A DNA stretch of 64,000 bases from Vagococcus martis (GTDB lineage: Bacteria > Bacillota > Bacilli > Lactobacillales > Vagococcaceae). Each line of letters begins with the position of its first letter. Position 1 is the stretch's first letter. The position numbers and the translations under genes are program-made. The notes beneath the pieces were generated by a model, which was not told the origin of the DNA, made no database searches, and saw nothing but the letters and a program-made list of their open reading frames with translations. Below, piece by piece: positions 8,347 through 17,471 of this stretch. The stretch covers positions 124,001 through 188,000 of the forward strand of contig NZ_MVAB01000001.1 in assembly GCF_002026305.1 (NCBI RefSeq). The letters run 5' to 3'.

Positions 8347-8916
8347 TCAACCTTTGTTATTCTTATATTTAAATTTTCTGAGTATCCTATAAATACTACT
8401 CTCACTAATGTTAAGCTTGATAGCCATCTGCTTCACTGTATAAACCTGTTTTTGATACATCTCAAGGACTTTAACTTTAGTTGTGTTATCTAGTCTTGGT
8501 CTTCCACCTTTGTTCTCAGACACCGCTAAAGCCTGTTTAGTGCGTTCGGATATAAGTGAAGCTTCCATTTCTGCAACAGCTGAAAGGATTGTAAAAATAA
8601 GCTTTCCTGTTGCTGTTGAGGTATCTATTCCTTCTGTAACAATGTTTAAATGGATTCCATTGTCCTCTAACTGACTAATGAGATTAACCAATTGTTTCGT
8701 GCTTCTCCCTAATCTATCAAGCTTATAGACAATGAGCGTATCTCCTTCTTCTAATATGTCTAAAGCTTTGTTTAATTGCTCTCTGTTCTCCTTGCGACCA
8801 CTAACCTGTTCAATGAACCAATGAGTAGGTTGATAGGCTTTTAGAGCGTCTTTTTGGACTTCTATGCCTAGTGTTTGTTTGCCTGTTGATGTTCTGATAT
8901 ATGCTACTTTCTTCAT
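8347..8916 (-). CDS. Serine recombinase (resolvase, Bin3-like)
   Basis: A 189-residue small serine recombinase. The catalytic S10 lies in AYIRTSTGKQ, and YKLDRLGRS at residues 64-72 is the conserved active-site loop. The C-terminal helix-turn-helix (YTVKQMAIKLNISESSIYRIL) is complete. It differs clearly from the recombinase at 3,579, so the two are not recent duplicates. AAGGAGT precedes the ATG. A perfect inverted repeat lies between its start and the tyrosine recombinase gene, in the position of a resolution site overlapping the promoter. Confidence 0.92.
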   Translation of the reverse strand: MKKVAYIRTSTGKQTLGIEVQKDALKAYQPTHWFIEQVSGRKENREQLNKALDILEEGDTLIVYKLDRLGRSTKQLVNLISQLEDNGIHLNIVTEGIDTSTATGKLIFTILSAVAEMEASLISERTKQALAVSENKGGRPRLDNTTKVKVLEMYQKQVYTVKQMAIKLNISESSIYRILRKFKYKNNKG

Positions 8917-8953
8917 TGCTGACTCCTTCTACTTGTTTAATAATAAGTAACGT

Positions 8954-8994
8954 CAGTAATAGTGTTTATAGTAAGCTTATGAACTATTACTGAT
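8954..8994. repeat. 11-base perfect inverted repeat upstream of resolvase (candidate res site)
   Basis: TCAGTAATAGT at 8954-8964 is matched by ACTATTACTGA at 8984-8994, with a 19-base spacer. A TTGACA on the minus strand (8998-9003) lies just outside, so the repeat overlaps the likely resolvase promoter, as expected for an autoregulated resolution site. Confidence 0.5.
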
Positions 8995-9009
8995 ATTGTC
9001 AATACGACT

Positions 9010-9987
9010 CTACTTAATTGTTTGCAATGGTGAGTGCTTGACTGCTCTCTCTATTGAATTATCAATATTTAATGACCTTAGATAGACTTCAGTCGTTTTA
9101 ATTGAGGCATGCCCTAATAATTTTTGAATCATATAAATATCTGCACCATTTCTAACAAGTTTCTGCGTAAAGTAATGTCTAAAAGTATGAGGGCTTATTC
9201 TGATGTTTGGATTAACATCACTAGCAACACCAATTTTCTTAATTTCTCTCTCTGCTGAGATGTAACTATATTGTTTACCATTTTTCGTAAGAAATACATA
9301 TTCATCTCTCGTAATCTCATAGTATTCAAAAAAATTGTTCGCTACTCTGATATACTTTAAATAAGCTTTATAAACTGTTGGCGAACAATGAACTACTCTA
9401 TCTTTCTTCCCTTTGCCATTCTCCACCTTAATTTGTGATTCTTCAAGATGATAGTGTTTAAGATTCATAACCTCACTTATTCTGAGACCAGTATCAACTA
9501 ATATCAGTAACAGTAAGTAATTTCTCTCATTTGTAAACTTTGTCTGAAGCCCTAGATGGTATTTATCTTTACGTTTTACATTAGTAAAAGTTCTTTGTTT
9601 AGCATACTTTAACATCTGTTTTACCTCATCATCAGAGAATGTATTGATAACAACTTGTCTTTCTTTTACCCACTTTACATACAAACATGGATTTTCTTTT
9701 TCTCTCATGTAATTCTCATCTACACAATACCTAAAAAACGCTCTAATGCTACGTAAATGGCTATTTACGTAAGATTCTGCTTTTCCTTCTTCAATATTTT
9801 TAATCAAAAAACCGCGTACGTGAGATACGGTGACCATACCTAGTGAGTCAATATTTTTTTCCTCTAAAAATTTCAGAAATAAACTCAAACTTTTCCCATG
9901 TTTTTTTATCGTCTTTGGAGCCAATCCTCTTGCCCTATCACTAAATGCCAACTCCTCTACTAAATCCTTTAATAACAATCTTTCCAT
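9010..9987 (-). CDS. Tyrosine recombinase/integrase (XerC-like)
   Basis: A 325-residue phage-integrase-family recombinase. Residues 5-95 form the SAM-like core-binding domain. The catalytic set is visible: R169 in TGLRISE, a lysine in GKGKKDR (191-197), HTFR with H267 and R270, H293 in LLGHAS and the nucleophile Y302 in VYLR. The size and lack of an arm-binding domain resemble XerC/D and small plasmid/transposon recombinases rather than large phage integrases. It is the last accessory gene before core genes and is the likely integration or resolution enzyme. Its AAGGAG ribosome site lies inside the hairpin just upstream. Confidence 0.93.
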   Translation of the reverse strand: MERLLLKDLVEELAFSDRARGLAPKTIKKHGKSLSLFLKFLEEKNIDSLGMVTVSHVRGFLIKNIEEGKAESYVNSHLRSIRAFFRYCVDENYMREKENPCLYVKWVKERQVVINTFSDDEVKQMLKYAKQRTFTNVKRKDKYHLGLQTKFTNERNYLLLLILVDTGLRISEVMNLKHYHLEESQIKVENGKGKKDRVVHCSPTVYKAYLKYIRVANNFFEYYEITRDEYVFLTKNGKQYSYISAEREIKKIGVASDVNPNIRISPHTFRHYFTQKLVRNGADIYMIQKLLGHASIKTTEVYLRSLNIDNSIERAVKHSPLQTIK

Positions 9988-9990
9988 AAC

Positions 9991-10030
9991 AAAAAAAACT
10001 CCTTCGCTAACATATTAGTTAACGAAAGAG
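9991..10030 (-). terminator. Palindrome with 13-base arms and T tract ahead of integrase
   Basis: Arms 9999-10011 (CTCCTTCGCTAAC) and 10018-10030 pair with two mismatches around ATATTA. On the minus strand the stem runs directly into eight T residues (9991-9998), an intrinsic terminator that would stop transcripts coming from sufT. The 3' arm contains AAGGAG, the only ribosome site for the integrase ATG, so folding would also hide that site. The 13-6-13 geometry also fits a tyrosine-recombinase core site. Confidence 0.65.
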
Positions 10031-10186
10031 CTTATTAATTCTTGTCACTTTAATTTGGGATTCATTCAAAATTTGACTCTTTTAGTCAGTAATCCAAACT
10101 ATGAGAAATTCATCTTGGACACCATACTAGGTGAGTATTTCACTCATCAAATTCTAATCAAAACACCTACAAACGTTGATATATTG

Positions 10187-10528
10187 CTATCTAATCCCTA
10201 AAGATATTCTGGCATATCTGCTCATACGATCAGTTGTCCACGCAGGATACCAAACTAATTTTACTTCTAATTTTTTGATTTCATCTATATCACTTAATGC
10301 ATCGTGAATTTGTTCTGTGATAACGTCTGCTAATGGGCATCCCATCGTAGTCAACGTCATTTTAACTTCGCAATAACCTTCTTCATCCAAATTCACTTCG
10401 TAGACCAATCCTAAATTAACAATATCGATTCCCAATTCAGGGTCAATGACCGTCTCTAGTGCAGCAAGAATATCTTCTTTTACTTCATTTAGTTCTTCTT
10501 CAGTCCATTTTGACTCACTCATTTTCAT
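10187..10528 (-). CDS. sufT: MIP18/DUF59 family Fe-S assembly protein, SufT-like
   Basis: A 113-residue single-domain protein of the PaaD/SufT (DUF59, MIP18) family. VIDPELGIDIVNLGLVY (residues 27-43) and the cysteine in TTMGCPL (C64) are the family signatures. Such proteins help deliver iron-sulfur clusters to target enzymes in the cytoplasm. It lies 83 bases after accA on the same strand and may receive transcription from the fab operon. The symbol follows the Bacillus/Staphylococcus usage; exact orthology is inferred. Confidence 0.85.
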   Translation of the reverse strand: MKMSESKWTEEELNEVKEDILAALETVIDPELGIDIVNLGLVYEVNLDEEGYCEVKMTLTTMGCPLADVITEQIHDALSDIDEIKKLEVKLVWYPAWTTDRMSRYARISLGIR

Positions 10529-10610
10529 TCTACCCCCTCAATATAAACTCACTTTTATATTAACTGAGAAATGAGTGTTTGTAAACGACTTAGCTAATGC
10601 TCACAAAAAT

Positions 10611-11399
10611 TTAATATTTTCTAAACCGATTATATCGTTGATTTTTCAACTCATCTACCGACATTGTCTGATAATCATTCAACTGCTCAATAATAGTCTT
10701 TTTAAGATTCTTGATAATGTCTTTTTTAGATAACGTATCATTGCCACATGTCTCAGGTATGACCTTATCAACAACATGTAATTCTTTTAATTCAAAAGCT
10801 GTCAACTTCATAATTTCTGCTGCTTCTGAACTTCTAGCACTATCTTTCCATAAAATTGAAGCAAATCCTTCAGGTGAGAGAATGGAGTAAATACTATGTT
10901 CCAATATCCAAACATCATTTGCTACAGCCAATGCAAGTGCACCACCACTTCCCCCTTCACCTGTCAAAATAGAAAGAATTGGGACAGAGAGTTGGCTCAT
11001 CTCATACAAATTTTTTGCAATCGCCTCACCTTCGCCACGTTCTTCGGCTTCTACACCACAAAACGCTCCTGGTGTATTGACTAAGGTAATAATCGGTCGA
11101 TGAAACTTCTCCGCCTGTTTCATCAATCTCAACGCTTTTCGATATCCTTCTGGTGTTGGAGAGCCAAATCTCGTTTTAACGTTTTCTTCTAACGTTTGTC
11201 CCTTTTGAATTCCAATAATCGTTACAGGTATCGAGTTAATTAGTCCAATCCCACCAACTACAGCTTTATCATCGCCATAATAACGATCGCCATGAAGCTC
11301 AATAAACTCTTCCGTTACACCATCGATTATTTCTTTCGTCGTAAGTCGTTTGCTATCTCTAGCTAGTTGCACGATGTCATTTGCCGTATAGTTAGTCAT
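10611..11399 (-). CDS. accA: Acetyl-CoA carboxylase carboxyltransferase subunit alpha
   Basis: A 262-residue carboxyltransferase alpha subunit that transfers CO2 from carboxybiotin to acetyl-CoA, giving malonyl-CoA. The crotonase-like fold shows [20 protein letters not shown] and [12 protein letters not shown], the oxyanion-hole regions. I start it at ATG 11399 (GGAGG eight bases upstream), not at the in-frame GTG at 11414. It overlaps the 3' end of accD by eight bases, typical of coupled translation of alpha and beta subunits. It is the last gene of the fab-acc operon. Confidence 0.95.
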   Translation of the reverse strand: MTNYTANDIVQLARDSKRLTTKEIIDGVTEEFIELHGDRYYGDDKAVVGGIGLINSIPVTIIGIQKGQTLEENVKTRFGSPTPEGYRKALRLMKQAEKFHRPIITLVNTPGAFCGVEAEERGEGEAIAKNLYEMSQLSVPILSILTGEGGSGGALALAVANDVWILEHSIYSILSPEGFASILWKDSARSSEAAEIMKLTAFELKELHVVDKVIPETCGNDTLSKKDIIKNLKKTIIEQLNDYQTMSVDELKNQRYNRFRKY

Positions 11400-12258
11400 C
11401 TCCTTCACCTCCACTATGAAGTAACAGAAGGGTAGACAACGTAGATTTCAGTTCTTTACGTGCCACAATTTTATCAATAAACCCGTGCTCTAATAAAAAT
11501 TCTGCTCGCTGAAAATCATCTGGTAACGTTTGACGTATGGTTTGCTCAATCACGCGACGTCCGGCAAACCCTATCAATGCTTGTGGCTCTGCTAAAATGA
11601 TATCTCCTTGCATAGCAAAACTTGCCGTGACACCACCTGTTGTGGGATCGGTCAAAACTGTGATATATAATAAACCACTTTCACTATGTCTTTTTATAGC
11701 GCCAGATATTTTAGCCATTTGCATTAAAGAAATAATCCCTTCCTGCATTCTAGCACCACCTGATGCTGTAAACAAAATAACAGGGAGTTTTTTTTCAGTC
11801 GCTAGTTCAACGAGTCGAGTAATTTTTTCACCTACAATGTGGCTCATACTCCCCATAATAAATTGACTATCCATCACGCCAATGGCAACTTTATAATTGT
11901 TAATACAGCCAATTCCAGTTACTACAGCCTCATCTAATCCAGTCTTTTCTCGGACATCTTTTATTTTTTCATCATAATCCGGAAAATTAATTTGATTCTT
12001 AAAGGGTATGTCAGTAAACATCTCTTGAAATGTGCCTTCATCCATCATCATATCAAGACGATCATAAGCACCTAATCTAAAACAGTAACCACAATGCTGA
12101 CAAGTTCTTTCTTGACCTAATTCTTTTCGGTGCAAAGGCTTTTGACAACTCGGACATTTTTCCCACGCACCATCTGGCACATGAGGTTTGTCACTTTCTT
12201 GAACCGATTTATTTAAGGGAGTGATACGTATATAGTCTCTTTTTTTAAACAATCCCAT
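11392..12258 (-). CDS. accD: Acetyl-CoA carboxylase carboxyltransferase subunit beta
   Basis: A 288-residue beta subunit. An N-terminal zinc ribbon is given by C35/C38 (CPSC) and C53/C56 (CQHC); the carboxyltransferase core follows with [18 protein letters not shown] and [17 protein letters not shown]. It forms the alpha2-beta2 carboxyltransferase with AccA. It sits between accC and accA, overlapping accA. The zinc ribbon is known in E. coli to bind nucleic acid and autoregulate; whether this happens here is unknown. Confidence 0.96.
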   Translation of the reverse strand: MGLFKKRDYIRITPLNKSVQESDKPHVPDGAWEKCPSCQKPLHRKELGQERTCQHCGYCFRLGAYDRLDMMMDEGTFQEMFTDIPFKNQINFPDYDEKIKDVREKTGLDEAVVTGIGCINNYKVAIGVMDSQFIMGSMSHIVGEKITRLVELATEKKLPVILFTASGGARMQEGIISLMQMAKISGAIKRHSESGLLYITVLTDPTTGGVTASFAMQGDIILAEPQALIGFAGRRVIEQTIRQTLPDDFQRAEFLLEHGFIDKIVARKELKSTLSTLLLLHSGGEGDD

Positions 12259-12279
12259 ATCTATCCTCCTTTTGACGTA

Positions 12280-13641
12280 TTAGTCTTGTGACCAGTTTGG
12301 TAAAAACTCTTTCTGTAAAAATGATGTGTCATAACTTCCCTCAATCACTAATGGATGAGTCAGTAAATCTAGTTGAAACATTTGATTGGTTGTCACTCCT
12401 TCGACGACTAACTCAAGTAACGCTCGTTTCATTTTTAGTAAGGCCTCTTCTCGCGTTTGACCGTGAGTAATAATTTTAGCAATCATCGAATCATAAAACG
12501 GTGGGATAGTATAATCTTGATACATGGCACTATCCACGCGTAATCCTAACCCTCCTGATGGTAAAATTAACGACGTGATCTTACCTGGAGAGGGCGCAAA
12601 GTTAAATGCTGGGTTTTCAGCATTTAATCGACATTCAATGGCATGACCAGAAAATGACACGTCTGATTGGGTTAATGTTAATTTTTGACGGGCCGCTATT
12701 TTTATTTGCCATTTTACGATGTCAATTCCCGTAATCATTTCAGTTACCGGGTGCTCGACTTGAATTCGTGTGTTCATTTCCATAAAATAAAAATTATTTG
12801 CTTCATCCACTAAAAATTCAATGGTTCCGGCATTTTCATAAGACACAGCCTTTGCCGCCTTAATCGCTGTATCGCCAATGCGAGTTCGTAAATCATCTGA
12901 CAAAGAAAAACCTGGTGCTTCTTCTAATACTTTTTGATTATTTCGTTGCAGCGAGCAATCTCTTTCACCTAAATGAATGACATGTCCAAACTGATCACCT
13001 AATATTTGCACCTCAATGTGTTTAGCTGGGTAAATAATTTTTTCAATATACATTTCACCACTACCAAATGCAGCAAGGGATTCTTGTTGAGCAGAAGAAA
13101 AGTGATGTGGCAACTCTTTAGCATTTAGTACTTTTCTAATCCCTTTTCCACCACCACCTGCAGCTGCTTTTAACATTAAAGGGTAACCAATTTTTTTTGC
13201 TATCTTCATTGCGTCTTCTATGGAGTCTACCGCACCATCACTACCTGGTATAACAGGAACTTTGGCATCTAACATTATCTTTCGGGCATTGATTTTATTG
13301 CCCATCTCTTCAATCGTTTTAGATTTTGGCCCAATAAACGTGATCTGACATTCTTCGCACATTTCAGCAAACAAACTATTTTCCGCTAAAAAACCAAATC
13401 CTGGATGAATAGCTTGCGCACCTGTCACGATAGCAGCACTTAACACATTATGCATATTTAAGTATGACTCACTCGCTTTTGACGAGCCAATACATATTGC
13501 TTCATCAGCTAATGCAACGTGCAACGCATTTTTATCAGCTTCTGAGTAAACAGCAACGGTTTTAATTTCTAATTCTTGACATGCTCGAATGATTCTAGTT
13601 GCTATCTCGCCTCGATTGGCTATTAATATTTTATCAAACAT
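12280..13641 (-). CDS. accC: Biotin carboxylase subunit of acetyl-CoA carboxylase
   Basis: A 453-residue ATP-grasp enzyme that carboxylates the biotin on AccB using bicarbonate and ATP. The N-terminal biotin carboxylase fold (FDKILIANRGEIA), the glycine-rich ATP lid AAAGGGGKGIR, the EMNTRIQVEHPVTE catalytic segment and a C-terminal domain are all present. Start chosen at ATG 13641; a TTG 15 bases upstream would overlap fabZ and has a poorer context. Full length for the family. Confidence 0.96.
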   Translation of the reverse strand: MFDKILIANRGEIATRIIRACQELEIKTVAVYSEADKNALHVALADEAICIGSSKASESYLNMHNVLSAAIVTGAQAIHPGFGFLAENSLFAEMCEECQITFIGPKSKTIEEMGNKINARKIMLDAKVPVIPGSDGAVDSIEDAMKIAKKIGYPLMLKAAAGGGGKGIRKVLNAKELPHHFSSAQQESLAAFGSGEMYIEKIIYPAKHIEVQILGDQFGHVIHLGERDCSLQRNNQKVLEEAPGFSLSDDLRTRIGDTAIKAAKAVSYENAGTIEFLVDEANNFYFMEMNTRIQVEHPVTEMITGIDIVKWQIKIAARQKLTLTQSDVSFSGHAIECRLNAENPAFNFAPSPGKITSLILPSGGLGLRVDSAMYQDYTIPPFYDSMIAKIITHGQTREEALLKMKRALLELVVEGVTTNQMFQLDLLTHPLVIEGSYDTSFLQKEFLPNWSQD

Positions 13642-13645
13642 AATA

Positions 13646-14074
13646 CTATGCCCCAATAATAAATGTCATGAGTGCTTGACAAACGACTTTGTCTTCCACT
13701 TTAGCTGTTGCTTTTCCAACGCCAATATTTCCTTTTTGTTTAATAATTTCCATCTCCATCACTAGCACGTCACCTGGTACAACTTTTTGGCGAAACTTTA
13801 CTTTATCAATACCACCTAAATAACCAGTTTTCCCTTTGAATTCTTCACTTTTTAATAGAGGTATAGAACCAGTTTGAGCAAGAGCTTCTAATATTAATAC
13901 TCCTGGCATAACAGGTTCTCCTGGAAAATGTCCAGGAAAAAAATGCTCATTGTACGTAACATTTTTTATTGCTTTAACATAACTTCCTGGTGTTAATTCC
14001 ACTACTTTATCAACCATCATAATCGGGTAACGATTTGGAATAATTTCCATAATTTCTTGTACATTTAATTGCAT
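13646..14074 (-). CDS. fabZ: (3R)-hydroxyacyl-ACP dehydratase
   Basis: A 142-residue hot-dog dehydratase that removes water from 3-hydroxyacyl-ACP. Catalytic H49 lies in HFFPGHFPGEPVMPG and E63 in LEALAQTG. There is a single FabZ-type gene in this operon; enterococci also have a FabN-type isomerase elsewhere, so unsaturated fatty acids are probably made from another locus. It lies between accB and accC with short gaps. Confidence 0.95.
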   Translation of the reverse strand: MQLNVQEIMEIIPNRYPIMMVDKVVELTPGSYVKAIKNVTYNEHFFPGHFPGEPVMPGVLILEALAQTGSIPLLKSEEFKGKTGYLGGIDKVKFRQKVVPGDVLVMEMEIIKQKGNIGVGKATAKVEDKVVCQALMTFIIGA

Positions 14075-14085
14075 CTTTCTTCCTC

Positions 14086-14538
14086 CTACGAAATCTTAAA
14101 TAGTGGCTGTCCAAACTCAACAACCTCTTCATTGGTGACGAAAACTTCCGTTACAACACCAGAAACATCACTAACAACATCATTCATAATTTTCATGGCT
14201 TCAATAATACATAACGTATCTCCCACCTGTACACTATCACCAACTGACACAAAATTTGGCTTGCCAGGTTCACTTGCAGTGTAAACAACTCCAACAATTG
14301 GTGATTTAATCGTTTGTCCTGAAATATCTTCTACTTTTGGTGAAACGTCTGTTGTTTCAACTTCACTTACACTAACTTCTTTAACCTGATTATCGTGTTC
14401 TTTGACAACAATATCATGAGATTTTTTACTATCATTTTTACTTAAATAAAGAGATAACCCTTCAATGGACACGTTCATTTCACGTATATCACTATGTTCA
14501 AATCGATCAACTAATTCTTTGATAGACTCATAACTCAT
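14086..14538 (-). CDS. accB: Biotin carboxyl carrier protein
   Basis: A 150-residue carrier. Residues 1-75 are a variable Pro-poor linker rich in charged residues; residues 76-150 are the biotinyl domain with EAMKIMND, biotinylated lysine at K116. I start at ATG 14538 because GAGGTG lies six bases upstream; a GTG nine bases earlier overlaps the end of fabF. It receives carboxylate from AccC and passes it to AccAD. Confidence 0.94.
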   Translation of the reverse strand: MSYESIKELVDRFEHSDIREMNVSIEGLSLYLSKNDSKKSHDIVVKEHDNQVKEVSVSEVETTDVSPKVEDISGQTIKSPIVGVVYTASEPGKPNFVSVGDSVQVGDTLCIIEAMKIMNDVVSDVSGVVTEVFVTNEEVVEFGQPLFKIS

Positions 14539-14539
14539 T

Positions 14540-15778
14540 TTACTCACCTCGCCATTTTTTCATCGCAATGACGGCATTATGACCACCAAATCCTAATGAA
14601 TTACTTAATGTATAATTGACAGTCGCCCCTCTTTTTTCTTTCGCCACATAATCTAAGTCACAAGCTTCATCAGGATTTTCTAAACCGATAGTTGGTGGAA
14701 TCGTATCAGTCATTAAAGCTCCTAAACACGCTAACGCTTCAACGGCTCCAGCTGCACCTAATAAATGTCCTACCATACTTTTGGTACTTGATACCGGTGT
14801 GTTGTAGGCTTCTTCTTTCATAGCATATTTTATGGCCGTTGTCTCCGCACTATCATTTGTCGGTGTACTTGTTCCATGTGCATTAATATAGCTAACTTCT
14901 TCAGGCGTAATACCTGCTTCTTCCATTGCTAACATCATACATTTTCCAGCACCAGAGCCATCACTACTTGGGCTTGTTATATGATTTGCATCACAATTAG
15001 AACCGTAACCGACGATTTCACCGTAAATTTTAGCACCTCTTTTTTTCGCATGTTCCAATTCTTCAAGAACTAAAATGGCACTACCTTCACCCATGACAAA
15101 GCCATTTCTATCTTTATCAAATGGAATCGACGCTTTTTCCGGATTATCAGAATCACTCAAAGCTGTCAAAGCGGCAAAACCTGAAATACCAATTTCACAA
15201 ATCGTTGCTTCAGCTCCACCAGCTAAAATAATATCTGAATACCCATGTTTGATATTTCGAAACGCTTCACCAATTGCATTGGTTGATGAGGCACATGCTG
15301 TTACAACAGACGTACAAATACCTTTTGCTCCGACCTTGATTGCAATGTTTCCAGCTGCCATGTTACTAATGGCCATCGGGACGAAAAATGGTGCGACACG
15401 TTTTGGCCCTTTTGTGTGCATACGAATGACTTGATCTTCAATCGTCTTCATTCCACCAATACCAGAGCTGACCATGACACCAAAACGATCCACATTTATC
15501 TCGTCGATATTAATCTGACTGTCTGCCACTGCTTGTTTGGCTGCAGAGATGCCATATACAGAAAACATATCCATTCGTTTTGTTTCCTTTTTTTCCATAT
15601 ATAAGGTTGGATCAAATTCTTTCACTTCAGCTGCTACATGAATTCCTGTTTCAGTTGCATCAAACTTTTGAATTGGGGCAATCCCATTTGTTCCATTTAA
15701 CACATTTTCGATAAATTCTTCTGCTGTATTTCCAATTGGTGTCACTGCTCCAACACCTGTAATTACCACTCGTTTCAT
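14540..15778 (-). CDS. fabF: 3-oxoacyl-ACP synthase II
   Basis: A 412-residue condensing enzyme that elongates acyl-ACP with malonyl-ACP. The Cys-His-His triad is visible: C162 in VVTACASSTNA, the histidine in NAHGTSTPTND near residue 302 and that in GHLLGAAG near 338. Its stop overlaps the start region of accB, indicating translational coupling. Full length, no anomalies. Confidence 0.97.
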   Translation of the reverse strand: MKRVVITGVGAVTPIGNTAEEFIENVLNGTNGIAPIQKFDATETGIHVAAEVKEFDPTLYMEKKETKRMDMFSVYGISAAKQAVADSQINIDEINVDRFGVMVSSGIGGMKTIEDQVIRMHTKGPKRVAPFFVPMAISNMAAGNIAIKVGAKGICTSVVTACASSTNAIGEAFRNIKHGYSDIILAGGAEATICEIGISGFAALTALSDSDNPEKASIPFDKDRNGFVMGEGSAILVLEELEHAKKRGAKIYGEIVGYGSNCDANHITSPSSDGSGAGKCMMLAMEEAGITPEEVSYINAHGTSTPTNDSAETTAIKYAMKEEAYNTPVSSTKSMVGHLLGAAGAVEALACLGALMTDTIPPTIGLENPDEACDLDYVAKEKRGATVNYTLSNSLGFGGHNAVIAMKKWRGE

Positions 15779-15788
15779 GTTTTTCCTC

Positions 15789-16523
15789 CTAAGCGTTCAT
15801 CACCATTCCACCATCTACATTGATGACTTGACCTGTAATATATGTTTGACTTGCCAGAAAAATGGCAGTATTTGCAATATCGTCTGTGTTGCCTAGTTTT
15901 TTTAATGGAATATGTGCTAAAGTCGCCTCTTTGACTTTTTCAGACAAACTATCTGTCATATCTGTTTCAATAAATCCTGGTGCAATTGCGTTGCATGTGA
16001 TTCCTCTAGCTGCCAACTCTTTTGCCGCTGATTTAGTTAAACCAATAACACCTGCTTTACTGGCTGCATAATTTGCTTGTCCAATGTTCCCAATTTCCCC
16101 AATCACACTCGACATGTTAATGATAGCCCCTGAACGCTGTTTCAACATTACTTTAGAAGCATGATGAATGGTATTAAACGTCCCTTTCAAGTTGACCGAA
16201 ATAACATCATCAAACATTTCTTCAGACATACGCATTAATAGCATATCTTTTGTAATTCCCGCATTATTTATCAAGACATCGACTGAGCCAAATACTTCTT
16301 TGGCTTCCGTGATTAATTGGTTGGCTGATTCAAAATCTTGCACATCACCAATCACACAATGTGTTTTAACACCATATGACTCGATTTCACTTATTAAATC
16401 ACTATCTATCACTTTTCTAGCATTTAAGACAATATTTGCTCCTTCATTAGCAAAACGAATGGCAAGTTGCCTACCAATACCTCGTGAACTTCCTGTAATA
16501 ACGACTGTTTTATCTTTAAACAT
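15789..16523 (-). CDS. fabG: 3-oxoacyl-ACP reductase
   Basis: A 244-residue short-chain dehydrogenase that reduces 3-oxoacyl-ACP with NADPH. The cofactor motif TGSSRGIG (residues 10-17), NNAG and the catalytic S138, Y152, K156 (YAASK) are all present. Its ATG directly abuts the stop of fabD (start at 16523, stop at 16524), so the two are translationally coupled. Confidence 0.97.
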   Translation of the reverse strand: MFKDKTVVITGSSRGIGRQLAIRFANEGANIVLNARKVIDSDLISEIESYGVKTHCVIGDVQDFESANQLITEAKEVFGSVDVLINNAGITKDMLLMRMSEEMFDDVISVNLKGTFNTIHHASKVMLKQRSGAIINMSSVIGEIGNIGQANYAASKAGVIGLTKSAAKELAARGITCNAIAPGFIETDMTDSLSEKVKEATLAHIPLKKLGNTDDIANTAIFLASQTYITGQVINVDGGMVMNA

Positions 16524-17468
16524 TTACTTCCCCCATTTTATTAACTTTTTTTCTAGTTGACGAAGTGTTTTGATATTCTCTATATTTTGTACGTTTATCG
16601 TACTCTCAGTAGCACGAACAAAGTGGGACAATGTTTTTCCTGGTCCTAATTCAATTAAAGTATCAATTGATGCTCTTTTAAATGTATGGACTGTTTCTTC
16701 CCAATAAACGGGAGACATCATTTGTTTTTTTAAATTTAATCTAACATCATCTATCTCTTTCAATACGTCTCCAGTGACATTTGTCACGATTGGCAGCTTA
16801 CTTTGAGAGAACATTGTGTTCAGTAGTTCTTGATAAAATGTTTCTGCTGCCTGTTTTAATAATGGTGTATGAAATGGTCCACTCACGCTTAGCGGCACTA
16901 CTTTTTTTGCTCCAGCTTCTACTAGCTTTTCTTGTGCAATTAAAACCGCCTCTTTATGTCCAGCAATTGCAATTTGTTGTGGCATATTATAATTCACCGG
17001 GATGACAAGAGCATTCTCAGAACTTATTTCCTGACACACCGTTTCCACGATGTCTCTATCTAATCCTATTACCGCACTCATCGCACCTTTTCCTTGTGGG
17101 ACAGCTGTCTCCATCAGTTCTCCACGTTTGTGTACCAAAGATACCGCATCAGAAAAGGAAAGTACGCCACTTTCTACTAATGCACTATATTCTCCTAAAC
17201 TTAAGCCGGCTACCATTGTGGGTGATAAATCGTACTCTTGCTTAATCACGGCAGACGTCGCACAACTCATTGTTAAAATAGCAGGTTGTGTGTATTTGGT
17301 TTCGTGTAATAATGAATTGTCTTCAAACATCATATTTTTCATATCTAGTCCTAACACATCACTCGCACAGTCAAGATACTCTTTAAAAGTAGGGAATTCT
17401 TCGTACAATTCTTGTCCCATTCCATTATATTGACTGCCTTGACCGCTAAAGATAAATCCTAATGTCAT
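16524..17468 (-). CDS. fabD: Malonyl-CoA:ACP transacylase
   Basis: A 314-residue acyltransferase that loads malonate onto ACP. FSGQGSQ at the N-terminus, GLSLGEYSAL with the nucleophile S90, and the histidine in SGPFHTPLL near residue 198 define the family. It follows fabK by three bases. Confidence 0.96.
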   Translation of the reverse strand: MTLGFIFSGQGSQYNGMGQELYEEFPTFKEYLDCASDVLGLDMKNMMFEDNSLLHETKYTQPAILTMSCATSAVIKQEYDLSPTMVAGLSLGEYSALVESGVLSFSDAVSLVHKRGELMETAVPQGKGAMSAVIGLDRDIVETVCQEISSENALVIPVNYNMPQQIAIAGHKEAVLIAQEKLVEAGAKKVVPLSVSGPFHTPLLKQAAETFYQELLNTMFSQSKLPIVTNVTGDVLKEIDDVRLNLKKQMMSPVYWEETVHTFKRASIDTLIELGPGKTLSHFVRATESTINVQNIENIKTLRQLEKKLIKWGK

Positions 17469-17471
17469 TTA

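Larger units (their letters stand above)
1..10030. mobile_element. Accessory region with recombinases; probable integrated element (left end outside window)
   Basis: This block sits left of the conserved sufT/fab operon and contains two serine recombinases, one tyrosine recombinase at its right edge, a helicase-like ATPase, a structured non-coding region and genes of unknown function. It reads as more AT-rich than the core region beside it. The tyrosine recombinase lying last before core genes suggests an integrative element or an integrated plasmid. No terminal repeats can be confirmed because the left end is outside the window, so the right boundary (about 9,990-10,180) is inferred. No conjugation or phage structural genes are visible inside the window. 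Confidence 0.6.
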
